This document shows positions 1-6,901 of a stretch of DNA of 12,161 bases, piece by piece. The notes below the pieces were generated by a model, which worked only from the letters and a program-made list of their open reading frames with translations, did no database searches and was not told where the DNA came from. The number at the start of each line of letters is the position of its first letter. The first letter of the stretch is position 1. Made by a program: the position numbers and the translations under genes. The DNA is from Thalassiosira profunda (taxonomy: Eukaryota > Bacillariophyta > Thalassiosirophyceae > Thalassiosirales > Thalassiosiraceae): the NCBI GenBank assembly GCA_036939355.1, contig JALLAP010000958.1, positions 1 to 12,161 on the forward strand, in the 5' to 3' direction.

Positions 1-259
1 AGCGCCCTTTGCTACTTTTGCGTCTGTGGTCTGCTGGATTTATTAGAGGTACATAGGTATTGTACGGCGGCCCCTGAGAAAAGACAGGATAAGATATGAT
101 TTGTGATACCACAGCAAGGGCAGGAAAGTATCAACATCTGATGCGATGTCCCTTTTGCTGGTATGATTTAAGAGATTTGCATAGTAGAGCACTCCACAAC
201 ACATAACAATAACATCATTCTCATAACACAAAAGCCTTCATCACAACAGCGCATCTTGA
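1..259. other. 3' flank, no supported gene
   Basis: This stretch lies downstream of the minus-strand plastid gene that stops at 260. I see no credible coding region: the only ORF (43-231, minus) has no recognisable domain. A minus-strand AATAAA (plus strand tttatt, 39-44) lies about 216 nt past that stop and could be a poly(A) signal, but it is rather distant, so this is weak. Confidence 0.4.
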
Positions 260-1249
260 TTAACCCATGCTGTTGTATTCTGCAAGTTGCCCTATCCACC
301 TCAAATCATTCTTGGTAAATGAGGGCAGCAGCTTGTCCGATCCAATTACCATACACGCCGGAGCTCCGTTCGACCCTTCTGCCTTCTGCACCAAAATGCA
401 TCTCGTTGCTGCCTCCGGGAGCAACTTCGACACCGGATGCTCTCTGGGGAGCGCCACCCTCCCTCCCTTGCTGCCCGCTACTGAATCCAACGAAAGCCTC
501 CCCAGTCTTTTCTGCTCGTTGGCATCAACGCCAGGGGTTGCACCCACCCCATACGAATACAGAACCCCAGACTCCCCGTCGACCAACAGAAAGCAGGTGG
601 CTGGAGTAAATGTAATGATCGTTTGAGCAATTCGTTGCAGCACCTCAACTGATCCCATTTCTTCTTTTAGAACATCATCCGACACTTGGCTGTTGATTCC
701 ACCTGGCATGCTCAGCGTACCACCGCCTTCAATTACCACCGATGCCGATGCATCTTCACCCTCGCTTCCCAGAGAGTATCCCTTCTCCACGCCCAGTTCA
801 ATCGACCCCTGCAACAACAGCAACGTCCCATAGAACGCCGCCAACGACTCTGCAACGAGCTGTCCCCAATCGCCCGGCCTCCCGCCCACCAACGCATGAT
901 TGGCCGCGTCGGCCAGCAAAACAGTGATGCCGAAGAGGAAGCGTATCCGAGACCCTTCGAGGCCGGGGATGAAGAATCCCGATCCCTTCTCGATGGCGGC
1001 CGACGGGCGGGCGTAGATGCCCCGCTCACGGGCGGATTTGGACGTGCCGCTGGAGTTTTCGTTGCCGTCGGTGGCGGCGGATAGAACGGTGATGTGGCGG
1101 TTGCCAACTTGTGCTCGGCATGATGTGGACGTCACGCCTTGGCGCGCAGGAGATACAAAAGCCGCAGTCGCCGCCACGCTATGGAAATAAAGGAGCGCGC
1201 ATAGGGCGAGAGGGGCCTGGCGCCCGAGCAAGCCGTCGGGGCCTTTCAT
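260..1249 (-). CDS. Plastid-targeted CCB2/CCB4-like cytochrome b6f assembly factor
   Basis: Intact 329-residue protein, no intron needed, stop TAA. Residues 1-30 form a signal peptide (hydrophobic core about 14-22) ending at A30|F31 in the context ATAAFVSP. This is the AxAFxP-type motif of secondary red plastids, followed by a Ser/Thr/Arg-rich transit region to about residue 80. The mature part has two hydrophobic segments (about 102-121 and 130-149), then a soluble domain with the pattern VLQRIAQTIITFTPATCFLL (201-220) and a C-terminal FTKNDLRWIGQLAE (311-324). This order, two membrane helices followed by a domain of this type, recalls the CCB2/CCB4 family (cofactor assembly of complex C, subunit B). 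In chloroplasts these membrane proteins help attach heme ci to cytochrome b6. The family call is from recalled pattern, not a search. CCB2 cannot be told from CCB4 here. The upstream region is shared with the divergent nucleotidyltransferase gene. Confidence 0.72.
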   Translation of the reverse strand: MKGPDGLLGRQAPLALCALLYFHSVAATAAFVSPARQGVTSTSCRAQVGNRHITVLSAATDGNENSSGTSKSARERGIYARPSAAIEKGSGFFIPGLEGSRIRFLFGITVLLADAANHALVGGRPGDWGQLVAESLAAFYGTLLLLQGSIELGVEKGYSLGSEGEDASASVVIEGGGTLSMPGGINSQVSDDVLKEEMGSVEVLQRIAQTIITFTPATCFLLVDGESGVLYSYGVGATPGVDANEQKRLGRLSLDSVAGSKGGRVALPREHPVSKLLPEAATRCILVQKAEGSNGAPACMVIGSDKLLPSFTKNDLRWIGQLAEYNSMG

Positions 1250-1587
1250 CGTCTCGGTAGCGGCGCAGGGAGCGTCGGAGCGAGAGGCGAGAGGAGGCGA
1301 GCGTGCTGCAGGAGAGGAGGAGGTTAGGGTTGGGGTTATGAACCCTCCGGCCGTTTCTAAGCCATTTATAGCTCTTTGTCACTAACGGTGGATGATAATT
1401 TTGCCGGGCAATAATTTTACACGATTTACTTACCCCTTCCCTCCCCGCCCCCCGCCCGGCGCGCCCACCGCCCAACCACAACCTCTCTCAGCAAGCAGTA
1501 GCGGGGAGGTCCCAGTGGGAGGGGAACATCGCGCCGTCGGAGAGCTGCGGGCTGCGCCGTTACTTTGTTGGGCGTGGAACATAAATC
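1250..1587. promoter_or_regulatory. Divergent promoter between plastid gene and nucleotidyltransferase
   Basis: These 338 bp separate two start codons facing away from each other, so both genes must take their proximal promoters from here. On the minus strand a TATA-like ctataaat lies at 1371-1364, about 115 nt before the 1249 start. An AT-rich element at 1395-1418 has two copies of ataatttt around the palindrome ttgccgggcaa (1401-1411), which stands out from the GC-rich surroundings. A telomere-like ttagggttgggg lies at 1324-1335; read on the minus strand it contains AACCCTAA, similar to the plant telo-box. A C-rich tract follows at about 1434-1480. The roles are inferred. Confidence 0.5.
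1364..1371 (-). promoter_or_regulatory. TATA-like element for the plastid gene
   Basis: Minus-strand ctataaat, about 115 nt upstream of the start codon at 1249. It is the only good TATA match in the divergent promoter. It would allow a leader of roughly 85 nt if it works at the usual distance. Prediction by motif only. Confidence 0.35.
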
Positions 1588-4140
1588 ATGGCGTGCGCCT
1601 CGCACCACATCAACAGCCTCTCGATCGACAGCGACGGATGGATCGTGGCCCCTGGCCACCACGCCGAGGATGCCCCGCCCATCGTGACGCGGAGCTGCGA
1701 GCGTCTGTTAAAAGGAGCAAAGCTCGACCTGTCGGCCATCCTGCTGAAGGAGAGTCAAGGCGGCGGGGAGAGCGTCGATAGAGCTGCGTTGGAAAACCTC
1801 CAGCACAACCCCAGCCTGCCCGGCCACATCGAAAAAGTGATGGCCGACATCCGACGGCTGGGAGGTCCCTCGGAGACCGACCTCAAAAAGAGGGCCAAAG
1901 AGAGGGGAGGTGGGGATGGGAGAAATAAGAGGGGGCGCCGAAACAAGGCGGCGCAGCTGGAGGAGCAGCGGCGGTTGCGGCAGCAAAAGCAGAACAGCCA
2001 GGAAGAGCTCGAGGGCGATGAAGATGAAATGGGATCTGACGATGATGGGGAGAACGATGAAGACGAAAATGGCAGTCCTGACGAGGAGGGGGATATTCCC
2101 GTAGAGCTGCGGCTCGCTGCCACCTTCAACACCCTCCGTGTCCTCATCAACGTCCTCCGCACAATGCTGGATCACCCCCTTCAAAGAGACTTCTCGCTGA
2201 AAATGAAGGACGGGCCATCGATCAAAAAGGGTGGGAGACTCCGAATCTATCTGCTATCCGATAACACGTACGCATGTGTGTCGGCCGGGAGTTGGAATGA
2301 AAAGAAACGGAGATACAAGGATCTGCTGAACGAGCTGGGGATTGGGCTCTTCGAAGCCATGTCAAAGAGGAACAGCGACGGTGTCTACGAAGAGAATCCT
2401 AGGGAGTGGATTGCCTCCTTGTTCGACCACGAATTGTTTGCCAGCGAGGAACGCTTGGCCGGCAAATGCATGAGGATTGAGGATGCCAATCCTGACGTTG
2501 CCGCAAAGCTCCACGATGCACTGATGAACCGGTTTGAGACCGAGCACGACAAAAAGCAGTACATGCTGACGAGAGCGATCGATGCGCTGCAGGACAAACT
2601 CATGTCTGCCATATCCCGCAGATTCAAGGGCGCGCGGCTGACTGTGTACGGCTCTTGCCTCAGTGGGCTTGCTCTCGAGGGGAGCCACGACGTCGATTGC
2701 AGCGTTTTTATTCCGGAGCTTGACCGGCTCAAGCGGGACTTTGACGACGATATTATTTCTGGCGAGGAGTACGAGAAGAAAATGCGTCGGATCATTTACA
2801 AGGTTCGGGACTGCCTTGAATACGACAGGTCTAGGTCCTTTGCCGATCTCTTTGCTATCACGAGAGCGAGGGTACCAGTTATCAAGGGAACGGACGTCAG
2901 CGCGCGGAACCCATACACAAAAGATGGTCACCTTTCGTTTGACCTGTGCTTCCTCAACGATATTGCAGTTGCCAACTCTTCATTGCTGAGGGAATACAGT
3001 TTGTTTGACGGACGCGTCCGGATCCTGATGCTGGCCGTGAAGTCCTTCGCAAAAGCAAATGGAATTGCCAGTGCCGCGGACGGAACGCTCAGCTCCTACA
3101 GCTGGCTGAATATGGTGGTGTTTTACCTACAATCCATTGGTCTCCTGCCGGCGTTGCAGTGCCCGCAAATGATGGAGGAGCACGACTTTGCGCACGACAA
3201 AGCCAACCACTGGCATTCTGTGAATGGGCTGGAGACACACTTCTTGTCGAAAGAGGAGGTGACCAAGCGTAGGATCTGGGAGCCATCGCCTCATGTTGCC
3301 GACGCAAACACGGCGACGTTGCTGCTTGGCTTCTTTCGGTTCTATGCCAACGTGTTTCCAACGCAGACAGTGGCCGGTTCTATACGCTACGGAACGTGTT
3401 CGCTCCAAAAGACAGCGTTTCATCAAACCTCCAAATCCTGGAGAATCTGCATCGAGGATCCCTTCGAGACCTTCAACTCGCACTGCCCTCACGATTTGGG
3501 AATCCACGTGAAAGAGGAGGGTCAGCAAAAAATCAACGATCATCTCTTGGGTGCGGCGATGGCCATGGAGACTTTAATGCAGGTAGAGCTGACAGGCGAA
3601 GAAGTGGTTTATGAGTTCCTCTGCAATCTTTTGGGTCAAAAGGGAAAAGAAGAAGCCCAGGCCCGGAATGCGCCGCAACAGGGCAAAGGAAGGGGCAGAC
3701 AGTCCAAAGATACTCGCAATACCGACAAGAAAAGCGGAGCAAGGCCTCAAACGACAGGTAGCGGTCGAGGCGGTCGAGGCGGTCGTGGGCGTGGAGACGG
3801 TGGCGGGCGTGGCAGGGGCGGCAGAGGAGGTGGCGGGCGCGGTGGGCGTGGCGGCGGCGGCAAGGATCGTCCGGATAACACGCAGCAGAAGAATGGCCGC
3901 CAGAAGAACAATGCGTCAACTAGCATGCAGGACGCCCAGACGGGCCAGCAGCGCGTGCAAATTTCTTTGGCGGACGAAGATCGCGAACAGAGGGAGAGGA
4001 TCATCCAGCGCAAACTGGCTAAGAGGGCGCGCTTCAAGCAGAAGCAGAAGGAGCGGAAGGCAGCGGCAAAGAAGGACAAAGACAATGCAGCGCAACAGCA
4101 ATCTGCAAAGCAACCCAGTGGCGTGAAGTCGGAGCAATGA
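1588..4140 (+). CDS. Cid1/Trf4-type nucleotidyltransferase (TUTase or non-canonical poly(A) polymerase) with RGG tail
   Basis: Single-exon gene of 850 residues. The start is fixed by an in-frame TAA two codons upstream (TAA ATC ATG). The catalytic palm is clear: YGSCLSGLALEGS (354-366) holds the G355-S356 motif, D368 and D370 form the DxD metal pair, and D452 in LSFDLCF is the third carboxylate. The central domain follows with NSSLLREYSLFDGRV and LSSYSWLNMVVFYLQ, typical of Cid1/Trf4 enzymes, which add U or A to RNA 3' ends. Sequence alone does not settle which nucleotide is used. Before the palm there is a basic stretch (about 103-136), an acidic tract (about 139-170) and a helical segment at 172-255 that may be PUB-like. 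The C-terminus has a Gly/Arg RGG box (about 724-759) and a Lys/Arg-rich end, both expected to bind RNA. The RGG tail lies in GC-rich, repetitive DNA. The gene converges on the 4319-5062 gene with 178 bp between stop codons. Confidence 0.92.
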   Translation: MACASHHINSLSIDSDGWIVAPGHHAEDAPPIVTRSCERLLKGAKLDLSAILLKESQGGGESVDRAALENLQHNPSLPGHIEKVMADIRRLGGPSETDLKKRAKERGGGDGRNKRGRRNKAAQLEEQRRLRQQKQNSQEELEGDEDEMGSDDDGENDEDENGSPDEEGDIPVELRLAATFNTLRVLINVLRTMLDHPLQRDFSLKMKDGPSIKKGGRLRIYLLSDNTYACVSAGSWNEKKRRYKDLLNELGIGLFEAMSKRNSDGVYEENPREWIASLFDHELFASEERLAGKCMRIEDANPDVAAKLHDALMNRFETEHDKKQYMLTRAIDALQDKLMSAISRRFKGARLTVYGSCLSGLALEGSHDVDCSVFIPELDRLKRDFDDDIISGEEYEKKMRRIIYKVRDCLEYDRSRSFADLFAITRARVPVIKGTDVSARNPYTKDGHLSFDLCFLNDIAVANSSLLREYSLFDGRVRILMLAVKSFAKANGIASAADGTLSSYSWLNMVVFYLQSIGLLPALQCPQMMEEHDFAHDKANHWHSVNGLETHFLSKEEVTKRRIWEPSPHVADANTATLLLGFFRFYANVFPTQTVAGSIRYGTCSLQKTAFHQTSKSWRICIEDPFETFNSHCPHDLGIHVKEEGQQKINDHLLGAAMAMETLMQVELTGEEVVYEFLCNLLGQKGKEEAQARNAPQQGKGRGRQSKDTRNTDKKSGARPQTTGSGRGGRGGRGRGDGGGRGRGGRGGGGRGGRGGGGKDRPDNTQQKNGRQKNNASTSMQDAQTGQQRVQISLADEDREQRERIIQRKLAKRARFKQKQKERKAAAKKDKDNAAQQQSAKQPSGVKSEQ
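3757..3864 (+). repeat. RGG-box coding low-complexity tract
   Basis: Imperfect ggtcgaggc / ggtggcggg-type repeats encode a run of Gly-Arg-Gly units, residues about 724-759 of the nucleotidyltransferase. RGG boxes bind RNA and are common arginine-methylation targets. The reading frame stays open throughout, so this looks like a genuine protein segment. Confidence 0.8.
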
Positions 4141-4318
4141 AAGCAACAAGTATGGGGAGACGATTGCTACAAAGAATAACAACAACGACAGTTAGTTGAC
4201 AACTAACAGCAGACTCATATTGATGCTTTATCTAGATGTAGGTTTCTTTATTTAGAGGGAGAGGCGGCTGTAACCCAAGCTATTGTCGATTGCAACCCAA
4301 TAATGAACAATCTTGTCC
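4141..4318. other. Shared 3' region of two convergent genes
   Basis: The region lies between the nucleotidyltransferase stop (4140) and the stop of the minus-strand gene (4319), so it must hold both transcript ends. From about 4153 it is the 3' part of a tandem duplication and matches 5097-5274 closely, with small indels that are not multiples of three. A perfect inverted repeat, gttagttg-a-caactaac, lies at 4191-4207; it is degraded in the other copy at 5135. A minus-strand AATAAA (4252-4247) lies 67 nt past the stop of the minus gene. Confidence 0.6.
4247..4252 (-). terminator. Poly(A) signal AATAAA of paralog A
   Basis: Plus-strand tttatt reads AATAAA on the minus strand, 67 nt downstream of the TAA at 4319. 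In the other duplication unit the matching hexamer reads CATAAA. Motif-based prediction. Confidence 0.45.
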
Positions 4319-5062
4319 TTATTCCCCCTCCCAGAGGTAGCCCACCATGCCCCATGCCCCCGCCCCCACGCCGCTCACAGCACCAGTGAGCGAACCAACC
4401 ATGCTCTTCGCGGCGTCCCGGATCTCGGCCAAATCCGCCTCGATCTCCTGCTTGATATAATCCATATCGGCCTCCACTTCCTTCTTGATGTCAAAGTCGG
4501 CCAATTCGGATTGCAGACTGGCCAGGGCGTGGAACTCGTGGCTCCGTCCCACCTTGCTGCTGTGGTTGTCAGTTGTGTTGGTCAGCTCTGTGTATCGGCC
4601 CTTGAAACTGGAGTTGGGTTTGCTGCTCTTCCTGATCTCGCCGCCATTCCTCTTCTCCTTCTTGCCACCAGCCTTTGCCACGCTCTTCGCGTTGTCGTTG
4701 GCGTTGATCAAGGGGCCGTTGTTGGGCATGAGGGGCATCGACATGCGCGCCTTTCGCCGGTTCCTCCTCCGCCGCTCCCCCGGCTCCTGCAATAGCAATC
4801 TGCGGGCATTCGCCCGTATCTGTCGCGAGTTGGGGCTCAGCGGCCGCACGGCCGGGGAAAAGGTGGAGTGTGGCGAGACGTTCTCCTTGTCCTCGGGGTC
4901 CTCGTTTGCCCCGTCGCCCTCCTCCTTTTCATTCTCCGTCTCGCTGGTCTCGCCAACGGTGTTTTCGCCGAGGGTCGCGTCCTGGAGAACGCTGGCCCCG
5001 CCCTCGTCGTCGTCGAGCGGGGCGGGGGGCGCGTCGCGGAAGATTTCGTAGGGCGTTGACAT
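4319..5062 (-). CDS. KEN-box basic protein, paralog A (unknown function)
   Basis: 247 residues from the MSTPYEIF start. The frame is open to 5116, but this ATG is the one shared in sequence and position with paralog B. I do not recognise the family. Visible features: acidic N-terminal part (about 17-60); KEN at 59-61 in DKENVSP; further S/TP sites at about 69 and 76; a fully conserved block 72-111 with SRQIRANARRLLL and the basic run ERRRRNRRKAR (about 96-106), a likely nuclear signal that also holds an RxxL; a Lys-rich linker; a charged, helix-prone region (about 180-222); and an invariant Gly/Ala/aromatic tail GAGAWGMVGYLWEGE. KEN and RxxL are known APC/C degrons and S/TP sites are typical CDK targets, so a cell-cycle-regulated nuclear protein is a reasonable guess. 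Upstream of the start there are only 212 bp before the stop of paralog B, and most of that is copied 3' flank. Confidence 0.8.
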   Translation of the reverse strand: MSTPYEIFRDAPPAPLDDDEGGASVLQDATLGENTVGETSETENEKEEGDGANEDPEDKENVSPHSTFSPAVRPLSPNSRQIRANARRLLLQEPGERRRRNRRKARMSMPLMPNNGPLINANDNAKSVAKAGGKKEKRNGGEIRKSSKPNSSFKGRYTELTNTTDNHSSKVGRSHEFHALASLQSELADFDIKKEVEADMDYIKQEIEADLAEIRDAAKSMVGSLTGAVSGVGAGAWGMVGYLWEGE

Positions 5063-5274
5063 GTTGACGGTGTTGAGTGTGCGCTGCGGTTGGGGGTGGG
5101 AGACGATTGCATACAAAGAATAACAACAACGACGGTTAGTTGACGAACAACAGCAGACATGCGTAGTGATGGATGCTTTATCTAAGTAGATGTAGGTTTC
5201 TTTATGCAGAGGGAGAGGCGGCGTTAACCCAAGCTATTGTCGATTGCAACCCAAAATAGTGAACAATCTTGTCC
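5063..5274 (-). promoter_or_regulatory. Spacer between paralogs: 3' flank of B and only upstream region of A
   Basis: From 5097 on, this 212-bp spacer is homologous to the 3' flank of paralog A. Only about 5063-5096 is left as possible leader specific to A. If A is expressed, its promoter must lie in sequence that also serves as the 3' end of B, or A is made by read-through from B. No TATA box was found on the minus strand. The former poly(A) hexamer here reads CATAAA. Confidence 0.5.
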
Positions 5275-6057
5275 TTATTCCCCCTCCCAGAGGTAGCCCA
5301 CCATGCCCCATGCCCCCGCCCCCACGCCGCTCACGGCCCCGGTAATCGAGCCGAACGCACCATTCGTCACCTCCGCCGCCCGGTTCGCCATGCACCGAGC
5401 CGCGTCCCGAATCTCTTCCAAATCCGCCTCGAGCTCCTGTTTTATGTAATCCAGATCCGTCTCAACTTCCTTCTTGATGTCAAAGTCGGCCAATTCGGAT
5501 TGCAGGCTGGCCAAAGCGTGGAACTCGTGGCTCCGCCCGACCTTGCTGCGGCTGTTGGTGTCGTTGTTGGGGTCTGTGTATCTGCCCTTGAAACTGGGGT
5601 TGGGTCTGCTCTTCCTGCTCTCACCGCCATTCCTCTTCTCCTTCTTGCCACCAGCCTTTGCCACGTTCTTAGCGTTGTCGCTTGCGTTGATCAAGGGGCC
5701 ATTATTGGGTATGAGGGGCATCGACATGCGCGCCTTTCGTCGATTCCTCCTCCTTCGCTCCCCCGGCTCCTGCAATAGCAATCTCCGGGCATTCGCCCGT
5801 ATCTGTCGCGAGTTGGGGCTCAGCGGCCGCACGGTTGGGGCAAAGGTGGGGTTTGGCGAGACGTTCTCCTTGTCCTCGCCGTCCTCGCTTTCCCCGTCGC
5901 CGTCCTCCTTTTCGTTCTCCATCTCGCTGGACTCGCCAACGGTATCTTGGGCGAGGGTAGCGTTCTCGAGGGCGCTGGCCCCGCCCTCGTCGCCGTCGAG
6001 AGGGGCGGGGGGCGCGTCGCGGAATATTTCGTAGGGCGTCGACATATTGACGGTGTT
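5097..6057 (-). repeat. Tandem duplication unit B (gene plus 3' flank)
   Basis: Second unit of the direct repeat, same order and orientation as 4153-5074. It is about 40 nt longer, mainly because of an 11-codon insertion near the 3' end of the coding region. Coding indels between the units are all whole codons, while indels in the 3' flank are not. Confidence 0.85.
5275..6045 (-). CDS. KEN-box basic protein, paralog B (unknown function)
   Basis: 256 residues from MSTPYEIF, TAA stop. An upstream in-frame extension of 39 codons to 6162 exists, but it does not match paralog A beyond NTVN, so I treat it as leader; this is not certain. The first 141 residues align with A without gaps (about 20 differences). 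KEN at 59-61, the block 72-111 with its basic cluster, the segment GRSHEFHALASLQSELADF and the last 21 residues are identical or nearly so. B has an 11-residue insertion (around CMANRAAEVTNGAFG) before the conserved tail and lacks one SP site (TFAP for TFSP). Unlike A it has a full upstream intergenic region, so it is likely the copy with the original promoter. Function unknown; KEN, S/TP and basic motifs suggest a nuclear, cell-cycle-linked role. Confidence 0.82.
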   Translation of the reverse strand: MSTPYEIFRDAPPAPLDGDEGGASALENATLAQDTVGESSEMENEKEDGDGESEDGEDKENVSPNPTFAPTVRPLSPNSRQIRANARRLLLQEPGERRRRNRRKARMSMPLIPNNGPLINASDNAKNVAKAGGKKEKRNGGESRKSRPNPSFKGRYTDPNNDTNSRSKVGRSHEFHALASLQSELADFDIKKEVETDLDYIKQELEADLEEIRDAARCMANRAAEVTNGAFGSITGAVSGVGAGAWGMVGYLWEGE

Positions 6058-6337
6058 ATTATCTATTTTGTTGGCTGGCCGTTGCATGGCTTTGCTTGGG
6101 GGTTGGTTGGGGTTGTTGTTGTGGGTGTGAAAACGAAAACAGGCGAGGAGGAATGTGCTCATTTTGCAAGGTGCGCCGAGAAAGATTTCAGATGCGAGAA
6201 AGTAGGAATTAGTACATACCTACGTGAGAGAACTTGTAGGAAATTTGCTGCCACCCAGCCCGCCCAGCGCCTTCACCCCAGCCCCCCCGCGCCCCTCAAC
6301 CACACACTCCCCCAACCTGCCCCAAAGAGAAGTACCA
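6046..6337. promoter_or_regulatory. Divergent promoter between paralog B and secreted Cys-rich gene
   Basis: 292 bp between divergent start codons. The paralog B leader on the minus strand is C/A-rich (cacaacaacaaccccaacc). The leader of the secreted-protein gene is C-rich from about 6250 to 6325. No TATA box or clear conserved element was found on either strand. Confidence 0.45.
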
Positions 6338-6676
6338 ATGGTCAAATCCCTCTGTCTCCTCGTATCCGTCCTCGGCCTGGCCGCAGCGCAGCTCGCGACG
6401 GCGCCCCAGCGCGTCCGCGGTGGCGCCAAGACGATTCGTGCTCGCGGAGAATCGCCTCCGCGGCAGGGGCTGCGGAGCCACCGCGGGGAAGAAGCGCGGC
6501 TGCGGCACCTGGCCACCGACCTCTCCATGTCCGTTTCGTCCACACTGTGCATGCCGGCTGACGCCAAGTATGCGTGTCCAGATCACCATAAGTGCCGGTG
6601 CCAACACAACTGTCGGTTCTGCGTCTTTCCGCCCTGCGGCACGTGCGAGGGAGTCGAAGGAGGTTGGCAGAATTGA
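6338..6676 (+). CDS. Small secreted cysteine-rich protein (112 aa)
   Basis: The frame is open from 6224, but the ATG at 6338 (context accaATGg) starts a clear signal peptide: VKSLCLLVSVLGLAAAQ, with cleavage likely near residue 17. A basic, Arg-rich region (about 25-57) follows; it could be a propeptide. The C-terminal 42 residues hold eight cysteines at 71, 80, 86, 88, 92, 95, 100 and 103 (spacing C-x8-C-x5-C-x-C-x3-C-x2-C-x4-C-x2-C) with histidines at 83, 84 and 90. Eight cysteines allow four disulfides, but the close spacing and histidines also fit metal binding. I do not recognise the family and give no function. It may be a secreted peptide, cell-wall protein or metal-binding protein. 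A short intron cannot be excluded. It diverges from paralog B and converges with the phosphatase-kinase gene. Confidence 0.65.
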   Translation: MVKSLCLLVSVLGLAAAQLATAPQRVRGGAKTIRARGESPPRQGLRSHRGEEARLRHLATDLSMSVSSTLCMPADAKYACPDHHKCRCQHNCRFCVFPPCGTCEGVEGGWQN

Positions 6677-6901
6677 TAGGTTAGAGGGAAGATGAACAGT
6701 AGGTAGGACGAAGAAGAAGAACAGTACGCGGAAGAATCGATAGAAGGAGTTTGTGCGATAGCACGGTTGAGAGTCGGTTGGTGCACAAGATTGTATGCGG
6801 GCAGAAACGAGAGAATGGTAAAGAAGGCGAAGAGGTGGAGACGATGTATCAACAATGTATAGAGAGTAGAGAGTTATTCTGTTTGGCGCATGAACATTGT
6901 G
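6677..6901. other. Convergent 3' spacer, nothing recognised
   Basis: Purine-rich 225-bp spacer between the stop of the secreted-protein gene and the TAG of the minus-strand phosphatase-kinase gene. Both 3' UTRs must end here. I see no canonical AATAAA on either strand and no conserved element. Confidence 0.5.

Larger units (their letters stand above)
4153..5074 (-). repeat. Tandem duplication unit A (gene plus 3' flank)
   Basis: This unit is directly repeated at 5097-6057. It covers about 165 nt of 3' flank, the whole coding region and about 12 nt of leader (tgacggtgtt is shared at 5065-5074 and 6048-6057). About 22 nt of less similar sequence separate the two units. Edges were set by eye and may be off by several bases. 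Confidence 0.85.

Noticed and set aside
43..231. 62-aa ORF, minus strand
   Set aside because: Short, no recognisable domain; lies in the 3' flank of the plastid gene.
733..1107. Overlapping ORFs in other frames of the plastid gene (733-1107 minus, 686-1084 plus)
   Set aside because: Low-complexity Pro/Arg-rich translations typical of GC-rich shadow frames; the main frame has a clear targeting sequence and domain.
1179..1481. 100-aa minus ORF across the divergent promoter
   Set aside because: Overlaps the start of the plastid gene in another frame; composition is Arg/Pro/Gly-rich with no domain.
4313..4795. Plus-strand ORFs antisense to both paralogs (4313-4795, 4485-5051, 5269-5778, 5474-6034)
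   Set aside because: They occur in both copies only because the DNA is duplicated. The minus frame shows codon-sized indels and charged motifs; the plus frames are hydrophobic shadows.
6338..6676. Secreted Cys-rich protein as an oomycete RxLR-type effector
   Set aside because: The sequence has RLRHL but no RxLR motif, and the window has a plastid gene, which does not fit an oomycete.
6583..6855. 90-aa minus ORF with a hydrophobic N-terminus
   Set aside because: Overlaps the cysteine-rich coding end and the purine-rich spacer; Ser/Tyr runs come from the gaa/aga-rich complement.
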